Source: Sphaerisporangium sp040649355 (GTDB lineage: Bacteria; Actinomycetota; Actinomycetes; Streptosporangiales; Streptosporangiaceae). From it: a stretch of 64,000 nt of DNA. Positions 1 through 9,774 of the stretch are shown here, piece after piece; within the stretch, counting starts at the first letter, position 1, and each line of letters opens with the position of its first letter. The notes beneath the pieces are model-generated. The model made no database searches and had not been told where the DNA came from. It saw nothing but the letters and a program-made list of their open reading frames with translations. The stretch spans positions 1-64,000 of the forward strand of contig NZ_JBICTU010000033.1 in the NCBI RefSeq assembly GCF_043197795.1, given 5' to 3'. A program made the translations under genes and the position numbers.

Positions 1-86
1 AAGATCGGTCCAGCGGTTGGAAGTACTCACTCACTCGCGGCTACCAGGCACCGAGTCTGCCCGATCAGCCGACCCGGTAGCTTCCA

Positions 87-473
87 TTAGCGGTAGCGGA
101 ACCCGTCGAGGAAGCGGCGGAAGAGGCCGCCGGCGCGGGGCAGGGGCGGGCCCGGTGGCGGGGCGACCGGGCGTTGACGGGCGATGGGCCGCTCGTAGTC
201 GGTCCGCGCGATGGCGTCGACGACCTGCTCCTCGTCGAAGTCCTCGGAGCCCTCGATCATGGGGACGTATCCGACGAGCATCCCGTCGCGCATCACCTGG
301 GCTTCGAGGCCCGCGGTGCCGTCGGTGTCCCACTCGGCCTCGCGCCCGCCCGGCAGTGACACCCGTATCCCGAACTGGTCGATGCCGACCCTCGCCAGGT
401 GGCCGTCGATGCCACGCTCGCGCAACGCGTCGACGACCCGTCGTGCCCGGTTCTCTTCCACCTCTCCCAACAT
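87..473 (-). CDS. hypothetical protein, 128 aa
   Basis: I do not recognise this family. The start chosen is the ATG at 473, where the product begins MLGEVEENRARRVVDALRERG; upstream codons read like non-coding GC-rich frame. The first ~95 residues look like a small alpha/beta domain (an amphipathic helix, then strands carrying GREAEWDTDGTAGLEA), followed by an acidic stretch with EDFDEEQVV. The tail (about residues 98-128) is rich in Pro and Arg and ends GLFRRFLDGFRYR. No signal peptide or membrane segment is visible. No clear Shine-Dalgarno precedes the ATG, so the start is only moderately sure. It stands alone, divergent from the hydrolase at 869. Confidence 0.6.
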   Translation of the reverse strand: MLGEVEENRARRVVDALRERGIDGHLARVGIDQFGIRVSLPGGREAEWDTDGTAGLEAQVMRDGMLVGYVPMIEGSEDFDEEQVVDAIARTDYERPIARQRPVAPPPGPPLPRAGGLFRRFLDGFRYR

Positions 474-868
474 AATGCGGCCGGGTCTCGACCGCTCACC
501 CGATGCCCGTAGATCTCGGCCGCGGCCTCGCACCGCGTGGCCGCCGCCCCCGTCCGGCGTGACAGACCTTGGCGACTTGCCCAAATGAATAGTGAGATAG
601 GACGATTTATCCGTTTTCGCCCTGACAGGGGAACGCACCAAAGTGTCGCTAGCTTGGTAAAGGCATTTTGGAAGAAGACGCCGGCGTCCCGGGTCGGACA
701 AGCTTCGTTCGACCACGTCGGCGATCTACCGCCTCGGCGGGCGCCGCCCAGAACGACACTTCCGCCGTATACGCCGATCGCTGATCCGCCCTGCCGCGGA
801 GAAGGAATCATGCCGCTCGAATGCCGGGTCACCACGTGGTTCTCTGCTCATGGAAAGGGAATTTCGAA
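474..868. other. intergenic region between divergent genes
   Basis: This 395-bp stretch separates the minus-strand hypothetical gene from the plus-strand hydrolase. Around 580-680 it is clearly less GC-rich than its surroundings, as expected of a divergent promoter region, but I cannot place a convincing -35/-10 pair. The only firm element is a Shine-Dalgarno-like GGAAAGGGA at about 852-860, eight bases before the ATG at 869. No gene is visible. Confidence 0.4.
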
Positions 869-1924
869 ATGCCGCAGGACGAAACGACCTTGCACGTAAC
901 CGCGCGACCGGCGAGAAGAGCGTTCAGCGCGAGGAGATTGAGGCGAGCCGTCTTCAGTACGGCCGTCGCCCTGGTGGTCGGCATGATCACCACCACCGCC
1001 GGCGCCGGGGCCAGCGCGTTCCCCGAGGAGCCCACCGTGGGGCCCGCCGCGTTCGCCCCCGGCTTCACCCACGGCAAGGTGGCGGTGTCCGGGACCACCC
1101 TCCACTACGTCAAGGGCGGATCCGGCCCGGCCCTCGTGCTCCTGCACGGCTGGCCGGAGACCTGGAAGATGTGGCGCCAGGTGATGCCCGCGCTCGCCAC
1201 CTCGCACACCGTGATCGCCTTCGACCTCCCGGGACTGGGCAACTCGTCCATCCCGACCGGCGGCTTCGACAAGGCCACCACCGCGCAGCGGATCCGGCAG
1301 GCCGTCCACGCTCTGGGCTACACCCAGGTGCAGCTGCTCGGCCACGACCTCGGCACCCTGATCGCCTACCCGTACGCACGCGACTACCCGGGCGAGGTCA
1401 CCCGGTTCGCCGTGCTGGAGTCGCCGCTCCCGGGCTTCGGTCTCGAAGAGCTGTACCACCTCAGCTGGCACTTCCGGTTCAACATGTCCCCGTCTCCGAT
1501 CCCCGAGACGATCATGGACAACAAGGACGTCAGCACCTATCTCAACATGATGTTCAACTTCAGCCACAACGGTCAGGGCATCGACCGTGAGGCCTTCTAC
1601 AAGGCGTACGCGAACCCGGCGAGGCGCCACGCGGGATACGAGTACTACCGGGCGTTCGCCGCGGACGCCACGAACAACCAGGCGAACGCCTCCACCCGGC
1701 TGAGCATGCCGGTGCTGGCGATCGGCGGGCAGTACTCCTTCGGGACCGGCGTGGCCGACTCGTTCAACCAGGTCGCCGACGACGTCCGCCCGGCCGTCGC
1801 ACCCGACGCGGGCCACTTCATCCCCGAGGAGAACCCGACCTTCCTCAGCGACTGCGCCAACCTGTTCTTCGGCGCCCAGAACACCCCAGCCCAGCGGCCC
1901 GAACTCGCCGGCTGCGTCCGGTAG
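869..1924 (+). CDS. secreted alpha/beta hydrolase (epoxide hydrolase / haloalkane dehalogenase-like)
   Basis: This is a 351-aa alpha/beta-hydrolase-fold enzyme. The start at 869 follows GGAAAGGGA by eight bases. Residues ~1-50 form a long Arg-rich n-region, a hydrophobic segment and a small-residue cleavage zone (AGAGASA), so it is probably exported. The oxyanion-hole motif HGWPETW is at ~93-99. The nucleophile elbow reads GHDLGT with Asp160 as nucleophile, as in epoxide hydrolases and haloalkane dehalogenases rather than Ser esterases. The catalytic His lies in DAGHFIPEE near the C-terminus. The cap region is present, so the enzyme looks complete. The substrate cannot be told from sequence. 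A strong terminator follows at once, so it is probably monocistronic. Confidence 0.85.
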   Translation: MPQDETTLHVTARPARRAFSARRLRRAVFSTAVALVVGMITTTAGAGASAFPEEPTVGPAAFAPGFTHGKVAVSGTTLHYVKGGSGPALVLLHGWPETWKMWRQVMPALATSHTVIAFDLPGLGNSSIPTGGFDKATTAQRIRQAVHALGYTQVQLLGHDLGTLIAYPYARDYPGEVTRFAVLESPLPGFGLEELYHLSWHFRFNMSPSPIPETIMDNKDVSTYLNMMFNFSHNGQGIDREAFYKAYANPARRHAGYEYYRAFAADATNNQANASTRLSMPVLAIGGQYSFGTGVADSFNQVADDVRPAVAPDAGHFIPEENPTFLSDCANLFFGAQNTPAQRPELAGCVR

Positions 1925-1937
1925 CACCCCTCTCGAA

Positions 1938-1974
1938 GCGGGGCCGCGCGGAACGCCGTTCCGCGCGGCCCCGC
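1938..1974 (+). terminator. strong hairpin terminator after the hydrolase
   Basis: A perfect 17-bp inverted repeat (GCGGGGCCGCGCGGAAC and its complement) encloses the 3-base loop GCC, 14 bases after the hydrolase stop. It has no long T-run, which is common for actinobacterial terminators. Confidence 0.8.
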
Positions 1975-2028
1975 TGTCTGCTCCGGGGGGATAGGCCCTT
2001 TTTCCTAGGGATTCGATAGGTTGACTGG

Positions 2029-3012
2029 GTGGATTTCGACTACACCATGGCGATCGGATCGTTCCTGGTCGCCATCGTCGTCGGGCTGACCGGCATGGGT
2101 GGCGGCGCGCTCATGACTCCCATGCTCGTCACCTTCTTCGGCGTGCCGCCGCTGGCCGCGGTCTCCAGTGACCTCGTCGCGGCGGCGGTGATGAAACCGG
2201 TGGGCAGCCTGGTCCATCTGCGGCACGGGACCGTCAACCTCAAGCTGGTCCGCTGGTTGTGCGCGGGGTCCATCCCGGCGGCGTTCTGCGGCGTGTTGAT
2301 CGCCAGGGCGTTCGGCGACGGCCAGGACGTCCAGGAAGTGATCCAGAAGGCCCTGGGCGTCGCGCTCCTGATCGCCGCGACGGGCCTTGCCATACGGGGC
2401 TATCTCGCGATGAAGGACCGGGCCGAGGGCCGTACCGCGGCGACCGGCCGGCGTACCGCGGAGCCGGGCGAACCCGCCGCGACCGGCCTGCCCGCCGTCA
2501 CCGTGCGCCGGGTCCCGACCGTCCTGATCGGCGTCGTGGGCGGGCTGGTGGTCGGCATGACCTCCGTCGGCTCCGGCTCACTGATCATCGTGGCGCTGCT
2601 GGCCGTGTATCCGCGGCTCAAGGCCAACCAGCTCGTCGGAACCGACCTGGTGCAGGCGGTGCCGCTCGTCATGTCCGCCGCGTTGGGCCACCTGCTGTTC
2701 GGCGACTTCAAGCTCTCGGTCACCGCCGCCCTGCTCGTCGGATCCATCCCCGGCGTCTACATCGGCTCGCGGATCTCCTCCCGCGCCCCCGGCGGGCTGA
2801 TCCGCCGCGCGCTGGCGTTCGTGCTGCTGGCCTCGGCGCTGAAGATGTTCGGCGTCGGCAACACCGTCACGGTCTGGGTGCTCGTCGGCGTCCTGCTCGC
2901 GGCCCCGCTCTTCTGGATGCTCCTGCGCACCCGGCACGGCCTCCCCGCGCTCCCCTGGGCGCCCACCACCGCCGGCGAGGAGACCGCCGCCGCCAGGAAG
3001 ACCGACGAATGA
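2029..3012 (+). CDS. TauE/SafE-family membrane permease
   Basis: This 327-aa integral membrane protein has about eight hydrophobic segments in two homologous halves. Each half starts with the Gly-rich helix typical of TauE/SafE (DUF81) proteins: VGLTGMGGGALMTP near residue 20 and VGMTSVGSGSLII near residue 172. A charged cytoplasmic loop (~130-160, rich in Arg, Thr and Ala) separates the halves. Family members move sulfite, organosulfonates or other anions across the cytoplasmic membrane; the substrate here is unknown. The GTG at 2029 is the in-frame start just before the first helix. It converges on recQ with only 17 bases between the two stops and has no operon partner. Confidence 0.85.
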   Translation: MDFDYTMAIGSFLVAIVVGLTGMGGGALMTPMLVTFFGVPPLAAVSSDLVAAAVMKPVGSLVHLRHGTVNLKLVRWLCAGSIPAAFCGVLIARAFGDGQDVQEVIQKALGVALLIAATGLAIRGYLAMKDRAEGRTAATGRRTAEPGEPAATGLPAVTVRRVPTVLIGVVGGLVVGMTSVGSGSLIIVALLAVYPRLKANQLVGTDLVQAVPLVMSAALGHLLFGDFKLSVTAALLVGSIPGVYIGSRISSRAPGGLIRRALAFVLLASALKMFGVGNTVTVWVLVGVLLAAPLFWMLLRTRHGLPALPWAPTTAGEETAAARKTDE

Positions 3013-3029
3013 GCTGACGCCCCGGCCGG

Positions 3030-4868
<1,839 letters not shown>

Positions 4869-4978
4869 CGCGTCATTCTACGAGCATCGGCCCGCCATGA
4901 CGGGCGACAAGAGGCGAGCTGTGGACAAGGTGCCGTCGTCCACAGGAGGGCAGGCGGGGGACCCCCGCCATGCCGTCC

Positions 4979-5284
4979 TCAGATGCGGAAGACCCTTCCG
5001 CTGATGTAGTCGGCGAGCACCAGCGCCGCGCCCTCGGCGTCGGTCACCGGGTGCCGCTTCTCGGCGGACTGCCAGGAGTAGTAGGCGCCGCCGTACCCCA
5101 CGAAGACCCACAACGGCAGGCCCACGTCCGGGCGGTGCACGAGCAGCGCGGGCATGCTGGCCCGGAGGTCGGCGTCCACGCCGAGACCGGTCAGATGGTC
5201 ACGCAGCCGCAGCAGTTTGGTCCACTCCTCGGTGACCTCGGAAGCGATGCCGCCGGCCGCCTCCTTCACGATGATCGCGTCCAT
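4979..5284 (-). CDS. hypothetical protein, 101 aa
   Basis: This is a small soluble protein beginning MDAIIVKEAAGGIASEV, not recognised. The start at 5284 is supported by GGAAGGAA seven to fourteen bases upstream; an earlier in-frame Met lacks such a site. Features are an N-terminal helix with EEWTKLLRLRDHL, a middle with aromatic residues (VGYGGAYYSWQ), and a C-terminal helix (GAALVLADYISGRVF). There is no signal peptide. Its promoter region lies back to back with the T-box leader of the aspartyl-tRNA synthetase gene. Confidence 0.65.
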   Translation of the reverse strand: MDAIIVKEAAGGIASEVTEEWTKLLRLRDHLTGLGVDADLRASMPALLVHRPDVGLPLWVFVGYGGAYYSWQSAEKRHPVTDAEGAALVLADYISGRVFRI

Positions 5285-5480
5285 GCCGTTCCTTCCCCGA
5301 ATTTTGCCTAATTCAAGACAAACACCGCATCTCACTCAAGAAGACCCCTCTGCCGCCCCTCAGTGACGGCACACCCTCCCCCTAAGCGGTAATTCATCCC
5401 GAAATACACACCACCTGGCCTTTTAGCCGCAGGGGTACCGGGAGTCACGCTGATCAGGGAGATAGGATTCTGTGCAACAC

Positions 5481-5704
5481 GACGACGGAGACGAGTAGCT
5501 CCGGGGTCGCGCGAGTCCAGAGAGCCGCCGGCAGCTGTGAAGGCGGTCTCGCGTCCCGGGTGAAGACCCTCCTGAGTGCGGGGAGGAACGGCGCGGAACG
5601 CCCAATGCCCCGCCGGCCGGCCCCCGTCATCGGGCCGTTCGAGGCCGCCGCCGAGGCGGCGGCGAAAGCGCGGTGGCACCGGGAGTCCCCTTCTCCCCCG
5701 CGCT
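5481..5704 (+). promoter_or_regulatory. T-box leader, tRNA-Asp responsive
   Basis: All T-box landmarks appear in order in the aspS leader. The Stem I S-turn element GACGAGTAG is at ~5490-5498. The distal Stem I AG bulge and terminal loop follow as CCAGAGAGCC...GGCAGCTGTGAAGG (5517-5543). The specifier loop reads GTGAA-GAC, with the Asp codon GAC at 5565-5567. A Stem III hairpin GCCGCCGC/GCGGCGGC is at ~5644-5663. The T-box bulge UGGCACC (5674-5680) is framed by helix A1 (5668-5673 with 5698-5703) and helix A2 (5681-5685 with 5693-5697). UGGC pairs with 3' ACCG, meaning tRNA discriminator G73, which fits tRNA-Asp. There is no T-run; the CUCCC-rich arm could instead mask the GGAG of the start site, so translational control is the likelier mode (inference). 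Confidence 0.88.
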
Positions 5705-5740
5705 CCCAAGGGATCGCTCATATTCCCGCAGGAGTGTGAA

Positions 5741-7030
5741 ATGATCTCGCGAGTTCTCGCCGCCGACCTGCCCATGCACGTCGGCCACCACGTCCGTCTC
5801 GCCGGCTGGCTGCACCGCCGCCGCGACCTGAAATCCGTCTCCTTCCTCGTGCTCAGGGACCGCTCCGGGCTCGCGCAGGTCGTCCTGCGCGAACCCCACC
5901 CGCACCTGGCCGAGGAGACCGTCATCGAGGTGACGGGAACGGTCGCCGCCAACGCGCAGGCTCCCGGCGGCGCCGAACTGGTCGGCCCTGCGGTCGAGGT
6001 GCTCTCGGCCCCGGTCGAACCGCCGCCCTTCGACCTGTACCGGCCCGTCGTGGGCGGCACGCTGCCCACGATCCTCGACCACGCCCCGGTGGCGCTGCGG
6101 CATCCGCGCCTGCGGGCTCCGTTCGAGATCGCCGCCGCGGGCGTGGCCGGGTTCCGGGCCACGCTCGACGGGCTGGGGTTCGTCGAGACGTCCACGCCCA
6201 AGATCGTCGCCTCGGCGACGGAGTCGGGCGCCAACGTGTTCGGCATCGACTACTTCGGAAAGCCCGCCTTCCTGGCCCAGTCGCCGCAGTTCTTCAAGCA
6301 GGCGCTGGTGGGGGTGTTCGAGCGGGTGTACGAGGTGGGGCCCGTCTTCCGGGCGGAGCCGCACGACACGGCCAGGCACCTCGCCCAGTACACGAGCCTT
6401 GACGCCGAGCTGGGCTTCGTCGGCGACCATCGCGACGTCATGGCCGTGCTCACGAAGGCCGTCGCCGGCATGCACGCGTCCGTCGAAGAACGGGCCGGAG
6501 CCGCCACCGCCCTGCTGGAGATCGCCATCCCGAGCGTGCCGGAGGAGATTCCGGCGATCCACTTCGCGGACGCGCAGGAGCTCCTGGCCCGCCACACCGG
6601 GGAGGACCCGCGCGGCGAGCCCGACCTCGCGCCCGCCCACGAGCGCCGGCTCGGCGAGTGGGCCCTGCGCGAACACGGCTCGGAGTTCCTGTTCGTCACG
6701 GGATATCCCATGGTGAAGCGCCCGTTCTACACCCATCCCGACCCCGAGAGGCCCGAGTACTCCCGCAGTTTCGACCTGCTCTTCCGTGGCCTGGAGCTGG
6801 TCACGGGAGGCCAGCGGCTGCACCGTCACGCCGACTACCTGGCCGCCCTGTCCGCCCGGGGCGAGGACCCGAATGCCTACGAGGGGTACCTGGCCGCCTT
6901 CGCCCACGGCATGCCCCCCCACGGCGGCTTCGCGATCGGGCTGGAACGCTGGACCTCGCGCCTGACGGGCGCCGCGAACGTCCGCCAGACCACCCTGTTC
7001 CCGCGCGACCTGCACCGCCTGAGCCCCTGA
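5741..7030 (+). CDS. aspS: aspartyl-tRNA synthetase, archaeal-type, probably non-discriminating
   Basis: This 429-aa class IIb synthetase charges tRNA-Asp with aspartate. The ATG at 5741 follows GGAG by eight bases. Residues ~1-100 form the OB-fold anticodon domain and the rest the catalytic core. It is much shorter than the usual ~590-aa bacterial AspRS because it lacks the GAD insertion, so it is of archaeal/eukaryal type. The flipping-loop and active-site block SATESGANVF...YFGKPAFLAQSPQFFKQ, motif 2 (VFRAEPHDTARH) and motif 3 (GFAIGLERW) are present. His25 (in GWLHRRRD) and Pro75 (in NAQAPGG) sit at the two positions reported to favour non-discriminating AspRS, so it may also make Asp-tRNA-Asn for amidotransferase repair. 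It is preceded by a T-box. Confidence 0.93.
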   Translation: MISRVLAADLPMHVGHHVRLAGWLHRRRDLKSVSFLVLRDRSGLAQVVLREPHPHLAEETVIEVTGTVAANAQAPGGAELVGPAVEVLSAPVEPPPFDLYRPVVGGTLPTILDHAPVALRHPRLRAPFEIAAAGVAGFRATLDGLGFVETSTPKIVASATESGANVFGIDYFGKPAFLAQSPQFFKQALVGVFERVYEVGPVFRAEPHDTARHLAQYTSLDAELGFVGDHRDVMAVLTKAVAGMHASVEERAGAATALLEIAIPSVPEEIPAIHFADAQELLARHTGEDPRGEPDLAPAHERRLGEWALREHGSEFLFVTGYPMVKRPFYTHPDPERPEYSRSFDLLFRGLELVTGGQRLHRHADYLAALSARGEDPNAYEGYLAAFAHGMPPHGGFAIGLERWTSRLTGAANVRQTTLFPRDLHRLSP

Positions 7031-7120
7031 CCGCAGGCCCGCCCGGCGCCCGGCACCGCGACATCCCCAGCGGTGCCGGGACGTCGGCGGACATGTAACG
7101 CCATAGTGTTCAATTGCCTG

Positions 7121-8035
7121 GTGACGACGATCGCGCCTACCGGGGCCCAGCACAGCATCGAGGCCGGCGGCTTCCAGGCCGTCGTCACCGAGGTCGGGGC
7201 GGGCCTGCGGAGCCTGACCCACGGGGGACGGCCGCTCATCGTCGGCTACCCCGAGGACCACGCCCCGTTCGGCTCGGCGGGGCTGCCCCTGATCCCCTGG
7301 CCGAACCGCGTCGAGGACGGGCGGTACACGTTCGACGGCCAGGAGCGGCAACTCGCGCTGACCGAGCCCAGGACCGGCAACGCCGCGCACGGCTTCTCAC
7401 GATCGTTCCCATGGCGGGTCGTCGCGCGCGAGGAGGGGTCGGTGGCGCTCGGGCTGCGGCTGTTCCCGCAGATCGGCTACCCCCACATCCTCGACCTCAC
7501 CGTCACCTACACGCTGAGCCCGTACGGCCTCGCGGTCGAGACGACCGCCCGTAACGTCGGGGACACCGCCGCGCCGTACGGCTTCGGCGCCCATCCGTAC
7601 CTCACGCTCGGGGAGCCCGTCGACGCCGCCGTGCTCGAACTTCCCGCCGCACAGTGGCTTCCGGTGAACGAACGCAAGATCCCCGTCGGCAGGCGCGACG
7701 TCGAGGGCACCGAGTACGACTTCAGGACCGCCCGCCCGATCGGCGAGACGGTGCTCGACACCGCGTTCACCGGCCTGGCACGCGGCGCCGACGGGCTCGT
7801 CCGCGTCAGGCTCACCGCCGGGGACGGCTCACGCGGCGTCGAGCTGTGGGGGGCCGAGGGCATCGACTGGCTCCAGCTCTACACGGGCGACACCCTGGCC
7901 GGAGAGCAGCGCCGAGCCGGGCTCGCCGTCGAGCCGATGAGCTGCCCGCCCAACGCCTTCCGCACCGGCGAGGACGTCGTCCGGCTCGCCCCCGGAGACG
8001 AGGTCGCCCACCGCTGGGGCATCGGCCCGATCTAG
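7121..8035 (+). CDS. aldose 1-epimerase family protein
   Basis: This ~304-aa galactose mutarotase-like protein interconverts alpha and beta anomers of aldoses. It carries the substrate-binding Arg in PWPNRVEDGRY, the first catalytic-site His in NAAHGFSR, the second in FGAHPYL, and the catalytic base Glu near the end (AGLAVEPMSCPPNAFRTGED). All the key residues are present. The likely start is GTG 7121, giving VTTIAPTGAQHSIEAGGF; there is no good ribosome site, and CATAGTG about 15 bases upstream could serve a leaderless message. An upstream in-frame start at 7073 would add 16 unlikely residues. It lies 90 bp after aspS with no clear terminator between them. Confidence 0.88.
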   Translation: MTTIAPTGAQHSIEAGGFQAVVTEVGAGLRSLTHGGRPLIVGYPEDHAPFGSAGLPLIPWPNRVEDGRYTFDGQERQLALTEPRTGNAAHGFSRSFPWRVVAREEGSVALGLRLFPQIGYPHILDLTVTYTLSPYGLAVETTARNVGDTAAPYGFGAHPYLTLGEPVDAAVLELPAAQWLPVNERKIPVGRRDVEGTEYDFRTARPIGETVLDTAFTGLARGADGLVRVRLTAGDGSRGVELWGAEGIDWLQLYTGDTLAGEQRRAGLAVEPMSCPPNAFRTGEDVVRLAPGDEVAHRWGIGPI

Positions 8036-8102
8036 CCCGACTCCCTGCCGATGGGCCCCCGAACAGCGGCGTCGACACCGGTTCGGATACCGGCGACAGG
8101 CT

Positions 8103-8576
8103 CTACTGCTTGGCGCTCCTCACCTTGAGGGGGTCGCCGGGCGCGTCGGCCTTGGCCTTCTCCATCCGCTCGCCCAGCTCCTGGAGCTTCTTGCGGCCCA
8201 TGGCCTCCCGCACCTGCGGGAACCACTCCTCTTCCTCTTCCTCCACGTGGTGGCGGACGTTCTCGATCAGGACGGTCACCTTCGCGTCGTACCGCTCATC
8301 CTCGGGGTCGAGGTCCTTGAGCTCCGACAGCATCCACACCACGACGTGGTGCTCCTCCACGCTCTCCAGGACGTGGTCGGTGGTCTCGGGGACGTCCTGA
8401 CGAGCCTCCGGGTAGAAGATCTCCTCTTCGATGTAGGCATGGGTGGTGAGCTCGTGGATGATCTGATCGACGATCTGCCGCTTCTCCTTGTAAGCTCGCT
8501 CACCCGCCTTCTCGAACTGCTTGAACAGCTTCTCCACGGTCTTGTGGTCGTCCTTCAGGAGCACGATGGCGTCCAT
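8103..8576 (-). CDS. hemerythrin HHE-domain protein
   Basis: This 157-aa protein is built of long helices. It has the hemerythrin-like cation-binding pattern: DDHKTVEKLF (~10-19), HELTTHAYIEEEIFYP (~41-56), EEHHVVVWML (~74-83) and NVRHHVEEEEEEWFP (~104-118). These His/Glu sets form a di-iron centre; proteins of this type are linked to oxygen/NO sensing or to stress. The start ATG 8576 follows GGGAAGG. The C-terminus is basic (DPLKVRSAKQ). It is divergent from the acetate-kinase-like gene, 69 bp away. Confidence 0.9.
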   Translation of the reverse strand: MDAIVLLKDDHKTVEKLFKQFEKAGERAYKEKRQIVDQIIHELTTHAYIEEEIFYPEARQDVPETTDHVLESVEEHHVVVWMLSELKDLDPEDERYDAKVTVLIENVRHHVEEEEEEWFPQVREAMGRKKLQELGERMEKAKADAPGDPLKVRSAKQ

Positions 8577-8645
8577 CGAGCCGCCTTCCCCTCGTAGGTG
8601 TGGTCGGGTCGTTAGAGCGCTACCTCCTGTGAGCGATTTAAACGT

Positions 8646-9774
8646 GTGAGCGTGGGGATGCCTCGGACCGTGTCCCCTGTCGCGCTGACCGTCAATGCCG
8701 GGTCCTCCAGCCTGCGGCTCGACCTGGTCCGCGACGACGAGGTGATCCACGAGCTGTACGTCGAGCGGCAGGCCCCCGGCCCGTCCGCCATCGACCGCCA
8801 TCGAGGGATTCCTGCGCGACGCCCCCCCGTGCGAGGTCGCCGTGGCCGCTCACCGGCTCGTGCACGGCGGCGACGCCGTACGCGCTCCGACGGTCGCGGA
8901 CGACGGCGTGCTGGAGGCGGTGCGGCGGTTCGCCGACCTGGCGCCCCAGCACGTGCCGCCCGCCCTCGCGCTGGTCGAGGCCGCCCGGCGCCGGTTGCCC
9001 GGCGTCCCGCAGGTGCTGTGCCCGGACACCGCCTTCCACGCGCGCATGCCCGAGGTCGCCGCGACGTACGCCCTGCCCGCCGGCTGGCGGAGCACGTACG
9101 GGCTGCGCCGCTACGGCTTCCACGGCCTCTCGTACGCCTGGGCGCTTCAGCGGGCGGCACGGCTTCTCGGGCGCCCGGCCGAGACGACGCAGGCGGTCCT
9201 CGCCCACCTGGGCGGCGGGTCGTCGGTGTGCGCGGTGCGCGACGGCGGCAGCGTGGACACCTCGATGGGCTTCACCCCGCTGGAGGGGGTGCCCATGAGC
9301 ACCCGGTCCGGAAGCGTCGATCCCGGCATGCTCCTGTGGCTGCTGTCCGGCGAGCGGCTCACGCTGGACGAGCTGAGCGACGGGCTGCAGCACAGGTCGG
9401 GGCTGCTCGGGCTGTCGGACGGTAGGTCGGGCGACACCCGCGACCTGGTGGCCGCCGGTGACCCGGCGTCGGCGCTGGCGCTCGCGGTGTTCGCCCACAG
9501 GGTGGGCCGCGAGATGGCCGCCGCCGCGACCAGCCTCGACCGGCTGGACGCGCTGGTGTTCACCGGCGAGATCGGCTGGGACCAGCCGGAGGTCCGCCAC
9601 GACGTGTGCCAGAGGCTCGGGCTCCTCGGCATCGTGCCGCCGGCCCGCGACCAGGTGGACGACGACATGATCGTCAGCGCGCCGGGCGCGGACGTTCCCG
9701 TGCTGGTGGTCAGGCCACGCGAGGAGCTGCAGCTCGCCCGCGAGGCCCTGGCCACGGTGTCCCGGATCACCTGA
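8646..9774 (+). pseudogene. acetate kinase-like gene, frameshifted
   Basis: The N-terminus (LTVNAGSSSLRLDLV, the phosphate-binding start of the acetate kinase family) is in one frame from 8646. The rest (AAHRLVHGGDAV..., RRYGFHGLSY, AHLGGGSSVCAV, MGFTPLEGVPMSTRSG) is in another. The switch falls at a 10-bp perfect tandem duplication (8785-8804). Deleting one copy gives one continuous reading (GPSAIEGFLRDAPPCEV) of about 370 aa, close to the ~400 of acetate/propionate kinases. The usual FTGGIGEN motif reads FTGEIGWDQPE, so the enzyme is divergent even without the lesion. Either the strain has lost the gene or the read is wrong here. Its stop overlaps the convergent oxidoreductase gene by 8 bp. 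Confidence 0.8.
8785..8804. repeat. 10-bp tandem duplication causing the frameshift
   Basis: CCGCCATCGA occurs twice head to tail (8785-8794 and 8795-8804) inside the acetate-kinase-like gene. The extra ten bases shift the frame by +1. Confidence 0.9.

Noticed and set aside
848..1927. Minus-strand frame antisense to the hydrolase
   Set aside because: The plus-strand hydrolase has a signal peptide, catalytic triad, ribosome site and terminator; the antisense frame has none.
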